9,732 nt of DNA from Christensenellaceae bacterium (GTDB lineage Bacteria; Bacillota; Clostridia; Christensenellales; UBA1750). The position numbers were made by a program, and so were the translations under genes. Each line of letters begins with the position of its first letter. The first letter of the stretch is position 1. Where the stretch lies: assembly GCA_031287285.1 (NCBI GenBank), contig JAITTC010000240.1, forward strand, positions 1-9,732. The letters run 5' to 3'. Under the pieces are notes generated by a model that saw nothing but the letters and a program-made list of their open reading frames with translations, ran no database searches and was not told the DNA's origin. Shown one piece after another: positions 6,592 through 9,732 of this stretch.

Positions 6592-6596
6592 CCTCC
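6592..6596 (-). promoter_or_regulatory. Ribosome binding site deciding the cotH start
   Basis: GGAGG on the minus strand lies 6 bases before ATG 6585. The site overlaps the region just after the alternative in-frame ATG at 6600, so 6585 is the credible start. Confidence 0.8.
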
Positions 6597-6625
6597 CCAT
6601 GGCGACGATTCTCGAGGGAAATCGC

Positions 6626-6665
6626 AGTTATCAGTATAACATAACAAAATAACGAAATGAAGTGG
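6626..6665 (-). promoter_or_regulatory. Extended -10 promoter of the cotH-VTC-DUF4956 operon
   Basis: On the minus strand TGTTATACT (6641-6633) provides a TGn extension and a near-consensus -10 (TATACT). The best -35 at 17 bases (TTCATT) is poor, as is usual for extended -10 promoters. The local sequence 6625-6680 is the most AT-rich stretch in this part of the window. The start would be near 6626, giving a leader of about 40 bases before ATG 6585. Confidence 0.65.
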
Positions 6666-6854
6666 TTTTTGTTGCAAACAACGTGCGGAGCCGGCCATGG
6701 CGCCGTCTGCGCAACCCGCGAGGAGGGGGCAAAGGCGGCAGGCGCGGGCAAGGGGCACGAATTAAGGTGATTTAACCCTATGGGCTTTGCTCTTGGTTTC
6801 GGCGAATGCCGGGGCGCGCAACTCGTCTCGCGGGGCGCAGGCCGAAGCGCTTCG

Positions 6855-6987
6855 CCATTATTGCGAGGAGCGCAGCGACACGGCAATCCAGCAAGAACGC
6901 GCAAAGGCTCCTTCAAAAAGGAGGACGCTGGATGGCTTCGATGCCACTCGCGATGACGAGGCAAGCGCAATGACGGGGTAGGGAGGC
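6855..6987 (+). repeat. Interspersed composite repeat, copy 3 (right cluster)
   Basis: The order is CATTATTGCGAGGAGCGCAG, GGCAATCCAGC, then a spacer with AAGAACGCGCAAAGGCTCC and TTCAAAAAGGAGGACG, then GCTGGATGGCTTC, and a partly altered closing module ending GCAATGACGGGGTAGGG. It is the reverse complement in orientation of the copies at 621-970. The altered second module (GATGCCACTCGCGATGACG) suggests older age or recombination between copies. The rest of 6680-6854 shows no gene. Confidence 0.85.
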
Positions 6988-7041
6988 GCTGATTGTGCCC
7001 CCCGCCGCGCGGACGCGAGAGACGAGGACCGGGTTGCTTCT

Positions 7042-7180
7042 TCGTCATTGCGAGGAGCGGCAGCGACGAAGCAATCCAGCAAGAATGCGCAAAGGCTTCT
7101 TCAAAAAGGAGGACGCTGGATTGCTTCGCCGTCATTGCGAGGAGCGTAGCGACACGGCAAGCGCAATGACGGGGTAGGGG
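7042..7180 (+). repeat. Interspersed composite repeat, copy 4 (right cluster, best preserved)
   Basis: This is the cleanest copy: GTCATTGCGAGGAGCGGCAG, then arm GAAGCAATCCAGC (7069-7081), a spacer containing GCGCAAAGGCTTCTTC and AAAAAGGAGGACG, the perfect inverted arm GCTGGATTGCTTC (7115-7127), and a second CATTGCGAGGAGCGTAGCG module ending GCAATGACGGGGTAGGGG. The spacer carries an AAGGAGG that resembles a ribosome binding site but is followed by no meaningful frame. Open frames over this region on both strands are repeat-derived. Between 7185 and 7345 I see no gene. Confidence 0.87.
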
Positions 7181-7349
7181 GCGCGTCGGGCTGCTTTTTC
7201 ACCGCCCGCGAGAAATGGCCACGCGAAGAGGCTGGCAGGGCAGAGAGGGTTTTTTCGACGCGCCTGCGGGCAAGGCGGCGAGGGGCTGGCGGCCCATTTG
7301 GAGAGAGTGGGTTTGCCGGGCAATCACAAGGCGGTCGCCGGCGCACAAG

Positions 7350-7397
7350 AAAAGCGCCCGAGCCTTGGCGGTAGCCGTTCAAGGCTTGGGCACTTTT
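7350..7397 (-). terminator. Terminator of the nfeD-floA operon (probably bidirectional)
   Basis: The arms AAAAGCGCCCGAGCCTTG (7350-7367) and CAAGGCTTGGGCACTTTT (7380-7397) form an 18-bp stem with one mismatch and one wobble on either strand. In the minus direction the right arm ends in TTTTCTT. It begins 11 bases after the stop of the 49-residue gene, as expected of an operon end. The plus reading also ends in four T, so it may insulate both sides. Confidence 0.88.
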
Positions 7398-7408
7398 GGT
7401 GCCTTGGG

Positions 7409-7558
7409 CTAGGGATTTTCGCCGCCCTGCGCTTTGGAAGGCGGCGGGCACTTTGCGGATTTCGCGGCCCCCACACAGCCTGGATACTCGATCACCCAGC
7501 AGATAGCGCAGACCAGCGTGAAGAACAGCGTCAGGCTTTTGTAGAAGAAAAAGTCCAT
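7409..7558 (-). CDS. 49-residue single-pass membrane microprotein
   Basis: The start is ATG 7558 and the stop TAG 7411-7409. The protein begins MDFFFYKSLTLFFTLVC, with a hydrophobic segment at about 8-24, and then has a polar tail with Cys28, Cys37 and a CPPPSK stretch. Translation is supported by position: it begins 7 bases after the TAA of the preceding gene, its AGAAGG site overlaps the end of that gene, and a strong terminator follows 11 bases after its stop. No lipobox is seen (LVC lacks the small residue before Cys), so it is more likely a membrane-anchored protein than a lipoprotein. The family is not recognised. As the last gene of the nfeD-floA operon it may be an accessory of the FloA assembly, which is inference. 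Confidence 0.72.
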   Translation of the reverse strand: MDFFFYKSLTLFFTLVCAICWVIEYPGCVGAAKSAKCPPPSKAQGGENP

Positions 7559-7565
7559 TTTGGTT

Positions 7566-8003
7566 TTACCTTCTTCCCCTTGGCTTGCCCAAAATCTCGG
7601 TCAGCAGCACGGCCCTGCGAAGCTCCCCCGGGGTTAGCATCGCGCTCGCGCCGCGCTGGGTCCGAATGGCGTAGGCGGCATCATCCGGTGCGAGAGCCGC
7701 GCGCGGTTCGCTCGGGCCCTCGGTATAGCGAAGGCCGCTTTCCGCCTCCTCCTCGCGGTGTTCGTGCGTGCCCAGGCCCTCTTCGGCGTGCTGTGCCTGA
7801 GGGGCTGCCGCCGTGGGATGCAGCGGCTGCCGTGGCTGGGGTGCGGGCGGCGCGAAGCTGGGCGCTTGCCATTGTGGCTGGGGTGCGGGCGGCGGGGCCT
7901 GCTCCGCGGCCTGTTTTCGGGCTTCTTCCTGGGATTTTTTTTGCTTATTGAGGATGCGGAACACGAAGAAGAACAGCGCGATCAGCATCGGAATGAGTTC
8001 CAC
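7566..8003 (-). CDS. Pro/Gln-rich single-pass membrane protein of the floA operon
   Basis: The gene encodes 145 residues from a GTG start at 8003. A G-rich site (AAGGGGGG) lies about 10 bases upstream; an ATG a little further up is out of frame. Residues 3-17 (LIPMLIALFFFVFRI) are a membrane anchor, followed by a basic and acidic helix (NKQKKSQEEARKQAAEQ). A low-complexity Pro/Gln/Ala region (36-75) contains two copies of a 14-residue unit around APPPAPQPQW and APPAPQPRQ, encoded by a 21-bp exact DNA repeat (7832-7852 and 7874-7894). An acidic stretch (74-90) follows, and the C-terminal helix AMLTPGELRRAVLLTEILGKPRGRR resembles a short conserved tail seen in clostridial membrane proteins; that resemblance is from memory. 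The gene lies 45 bases after floA. The function is unknown; a FloA-linked adaptor is a guess from context. Confidence 0.8.
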   Translation of the reverse strand: MELIPMLIALFFFVFRILNKQKKSQEEARKQAAEQAPPPAPQPQWQAPSFAPPAPQPRQPLHPTAAAPQAQHAEEGLGTHEHREEEAESGLRYTEGPSEPRAALAPDDAAYAIRTQRGASAMLTPGELRRAVLLTEILGKPRGRR

Positions 8004-8042
8004 GGGCGGCTTCCCCCCTTTGCATGGTTTTTTTCATCATTT

Positions 8043-8058
8043 GGGCGCTTAGTCGCCC
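8043..8058. other. Hairpin enclosing the floA stop codon
   Basis: GGGCG (8043-8047) and CGCCC (8054-8058) pair across a 6-base loop that holds part of the floA stop codon (TTA on the plus strand, 8049-8051). A T-run follows only on the plus strand, so it is not a terminator for floA. In the mRNA it could act as a processing or stability element between floA and the next gene. Confidence 0.35.
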
Positions 8059-9038
8059 TTTTCGGGGGCCTTTGGCAGGCCGCTGCCCGCGATTGCCCCA
8101 CGCATGGAGGTATCCGCGATGATGTTCTGCATGTTGTAATAGTCCATCACGCCGAGCTTGCCCTCGCGCAGCGCGGCGGCCATGGCCTTGGGCACTTCGG
8201 CCTCCGCTTCGACCACCCTGGCGCGCATCTCTTGCACGGAAGCGATCATTTCCTGCTCGCGGGCGACTGCCATGGCGCGGCGTTCTTCTGCCTTGGCCTG
8301 GGCGATGCGCTTATCGGCCTCCGCCTGGTCGGTTTGCAGCTGGGCGCCCACGTTGCGGCCCACGTCTACGTCCGCAATGTCGATCGAGAGGATCTCAAAG
8401 GCGGTTCCCGCGTCAAGACCCTTATCGAGCACGGTGCGGGAGATGCTGTCGGGGTTTTCTAAAACGCTTTCGTGCGTGGGGGAGGAGCCGACCGTGGTGA
8501 CGATGCCTTCGCCCACGCGGGCGATGATGGTTTCTTCGCCGGCGCCGCCGACCAATCGATCGATGTTGGCGCGCACGGTGACCTTCGCCTTGGCGCGCAG
8601 TTCGATGCCGTTCTTCGCGATGGCCGCGATGATCGGCGTTTCGATGACCTTTGGATTGACGCTCATCTGCACGGCTTCAAGCACGTCGCGGCCCGCCAGG
8701 TCGATGGCCGCGGCCCGCTCGAACTCCAGGGGAATATCGGCGCGCTGGGCGGCGATCAGGGCATTGATGACCCGATCGACATTGCCGCCTGCCAGGTAAT
8801 GCGCTTCAAGCTCGTTGATTGAGATGACGAGGCCAGCCTTCGTGGCCTTGATCATGGGGTAGACCAGCCTCGATGGCGTGATGCGGCGGAAGCGCATGCC
8901 AACCAGCGTGAAGATGCCGATGCGCACGCCGGAAGCCAGAGCGCTGATCCACAGACCCAGCGGGAAGAACGAGAAGAACACGGCCAGGAAGACGACGACC
9001 ACGACCAAAAGGATGAAGAACAAGAGCAGCTGCGGCAT
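8049..9038 (-). CDS. floA: Flotillin-like protein FloA
   Basis: The gene encodes 329 residues, matching the about 330 of Bacillus FloA. ATG 9038 is preceded by GGAGG with 7 bases of spacing. Two hydrophobic stretches at the N-terminus (4-30 and 31-48) anchor the protein in the membrane. The SPFH/Band 7-type domain covers about 50-225, with the conserved GMRFRRITPSRLV (47-59), MSVNPKVIETP (125-135), NGIELRAKAKVTVRANI (143-159) and VGEGIVTTVGS (175-185). An Ala/Glu-rich coiled coil (235-290) drives oligomerisation in flotillins, and a short conserved tail contains DYYNMQNIIADT (299-310). FloA forms membrane foci (functional membrane microdomains) that organise signalling and secretion proteins. 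Its partner NfeD lies immediately upstream, 36 bases away. Confidence 0.97.
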   Translation of the reverse strand: MPQLLLFFILLVVVVVFLAVFFSFFPLGLWISALASGVRIGIFTLVGMRFRRITPSRLVYPMIKATKAGLVISINELEAHYLAGGNVDRVINALIAAQRADIPLEFERAAAIDLAGRDVLEAVQMSVNPKVIETPIIAAIAKNGIELRAKAKVTVRANIDRLVGGAGEETIIARVGEGIVTTVGSSPTHESVLENPDSISRTVLDKGLDAGTAFEILSIDIADVDVGRNVGAQLQTDQAEADKRIAQAKAEERRAMAVAREQEMIASVQEMRARVVEAEAEVPKAMAAALREGKLGVMDYYNMQNIIADTSMRGAIAGSGLPKAPEKGD

Positions 9039-9074
9039 GAAAACCCCTCCTTAGAAAATGGTGTTTTGTGGCGT

Positions 9075-9575
9075 TTACGCGCCGCGCACGACGATGCGGG
9101 CGCCTTCCACCTTGGTAATGACGATTTTTTGCCCCTTGGCGATGAACTCGCCGTCGGCCACGACGTCGAGCTTGTTGCCCTCGAAGTTTGCGCTACCCGC
9201 AGGGCGAAGCGGCGTGAGAGAAAGTCCCTCTCGCCCGAGGAAGGTGCTAAAATCCTGCGCGCTGGAAAAGCCCGCGTCCCTGGAAAGGGAATTTTCGAGC
9301 ACCAGGGGCGATTTGGAGAGCTTCCCTTTAAGCGTCGAGCGAAGCACGACGAAGAGCAGCAGGGAGAGCAGAGCGATCACGAGAAGGAGCAGCAAAATCG
9401 CCTCTAGGGCGGAGTCTGCGGCGACGACGATGCCCGCGAGGAGCAACACGATGCCCGTGATGCCAGGCGCGCCGAAGCCCGGCAGGAAAATCTCTACCGT
9501 GACGAGAGCAAAGCCCGCCAGCAGGCAGAGGGCAGCCGGCCAGTTTAGGGAAATGACGCTGAGGAGATCGGCCAT
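9075..9575 (-). CDS. nfeD: NfeD family protein, short form without protease domain
   Basis: The gene encodes 166 residues from ATG 9575, with an AGGGGG-type site about 8 bases upstream. Membrane segments lie at about 13-30, 36-53 and 57-78, with the family motif VEIFLPGFGAPGITG (27-41) between the first two. The soluble C-terminal part (about 112-165) is the NfeD OB-fold: GREGLSLTPLRPAGSANFEG, then GEFIAKGQKIVITKVEG. The long NfeD forms carry an N-terminal ClpP-class serine protease domain; it is absent here, so this is the short form that usually pairs with flotillin-like proteins. It is first in the operon and stops 36 bases before floA. Confidence 0.93.
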   Translation of the reverse strand: MADLLSVISLNWPAALCLLAGFALVTVEIFLPGFGAPGITGIVLLLAGIVVAADSALEAILLLLLVIALLSLLLFVVLRSTLKGKLSKSPLVLENSLSRDAGFSSAQDFSTFLGREGLSLTPLRPAGSANFEGNKLDVVADGEFIAKGQKIVITKVEGARIVVRGA

Positions 9576-9607
9576 GAAAACACCCCCTCTGAATTGCTTA
9601 GCCGTTC

Positions 9608-9640
9608 ATCCGAAAGTATACCACAAATTAAACGCGCAAG
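9608..9640 (-). promoter_or_regulatory. Extended -10 promoter of the nfeD-floA operon
   Basis: On the minus strand TGGTATACT (9623-9615) has the TGn extension and the -10 TATACT, the same hexamer as in the cotH promoter. No good -35 lies at 16-18 bases (CCCTTG at 16). Transcription would begin near 9608, leaving a leader of about 32 bases before ATG 9575. Confidence 0.65.
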
Positions 9641-9668
9641 GGTTAGAAATGTTTCAAAAAAGGGAAAT

Positions 9669-9691
9669 TTCCGGCGGCGAAGCCGCCGGAA
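9669..9691. other. Perfect GC-rich hairpin upstream of the nfeD promoter
   Basis: TTCCGGCGGC (9669-9678), loop GAA, and GCCGCCGGAA (9682-9691) form a 10-bp perfect stem. On the minus strand it is followed by ATTTCCC and six T, so it may be the terminator of a minus-strand gene further right, though the T-run is set off from the stem. Confidence 0.5.
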
Positions 9692-9709
9692 GCGCTCGCC
9701 ATGGAGCAT

Positions 9710-9732
9710 CGCCCGGGCCGCAGGCCCGGGCG
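9710..9732. other. Perfect GC-rich hairpin at the window edge
   Basis: CGCCCGGGCC (9710-9719), loop GCA, and GGCCCGGGCG (9723-9732) form a 10-bp perfect stem ending exactly at the last base. No T-run can be seen because the window ends. It could belong to a terminator or a REP-like element of the neighbouring region. Confidence 0.45.

Noticed and set aside
6909..6984. Short frame starting at the ATG after AAGGAGG inside repeat copy 3
   Set aside because: The product would be only 13 residues, arises from one base change relative to the other copies, and has no counterpart in them.
7517..7558. Lipoprotein signal in the 49-residue protein (LVC and AIC)
   Set aside because: The residue before each Cys is Val or Ile, not Gly, Ala or Ser, and no n-region typical of a lipoprotein signal is clear.
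7298..7951. Plus-strand frame of 217 codons over the end of the floA operon
   Set aside because: It crosses the terminator at 7350-7397 and lies antisense to two minus-strand genes with proper starts and spacing; its product is Arg/Pro-rich with no recognisable feature.

Overview
The window looks like chromosomal DNA of a GC-rich member of the Firmicutes, most plausibly a Clostridia-type gut or anaerobic lineage. The reasons are strong GGAGG ribosome binding sites, an nfeD-floA operon, a CotH-family spore-coat-like kinase, and a VTC plus DUF4956 pair. This placement is inference; nothing in the window fixes the species.

Layout from left to right. Positions 2-133 hold the last 43 codons of a plus-strand gene, followed by a textbook terminator (160-192). 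Positions 193-1177 hold no convincing gene. They are filled with several intact and decayed copies of a GC-rich interspersed repeat. A plus-strand hemolysin III/PAQR-family membrane protein (1178-1846) follows. Its transcript ends at a hairpin whose T-run touches the stop codon of the convergent operon (2094-2115).

A minus-strand operon reads from an extended -10 promoter near 6633 down to 2114. It encodes a membrane-anchored, multi-domain CotH kinase-family protein (three lamin-tail domains, a chitobiase C-terminal-like domain and a CotH domain), a VTC-domain polyphosphate polymerase-like protein, and a DUF4956 membrane protein. The cotH gene is cut by a single in-frame TAG at 5380-5382. The stop falls exactly where the two sister lamin-tail repeats have leucine, and the frame is otherwise open throughout. 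This is the most striking feature of the window: either a fresh nonsense mutation, a recoded stop, or a base error.

Positions 6600-7345 form a second gene-poor stretch with two further copies of the interspersed repeat, oriented opposite to the left cluster. A second minus-strand operon lies to the right (9575 down to 7409): short-form nfeD, floA (flotillin-like scaffold), a 145-residue Pro/Gln-rich single-pass membrane protein, and a 49-residue single-pass membrane microprotein. A hairpin terminator (7350-7397) closes this operon. The nfeD promoter is again of the extended -10 type. The right edge carries two perfect GC-rich hairpins, the last one touching the window end.

How the genes may work together: NfeD and FloA are known partners in bacterial membrane-microdomain organisation, and the two small membrane proteins behind them are plausible accessories. 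The cotH-VTC-DUF4956 set combines a surface-anchored protein-kinase-like enzyme, a polyphosphate-synthesis-type tunnel fold and a small multi-pass membrane protein. It looks like one envelope-associated module, but its function cannot be read from the sequence alone.
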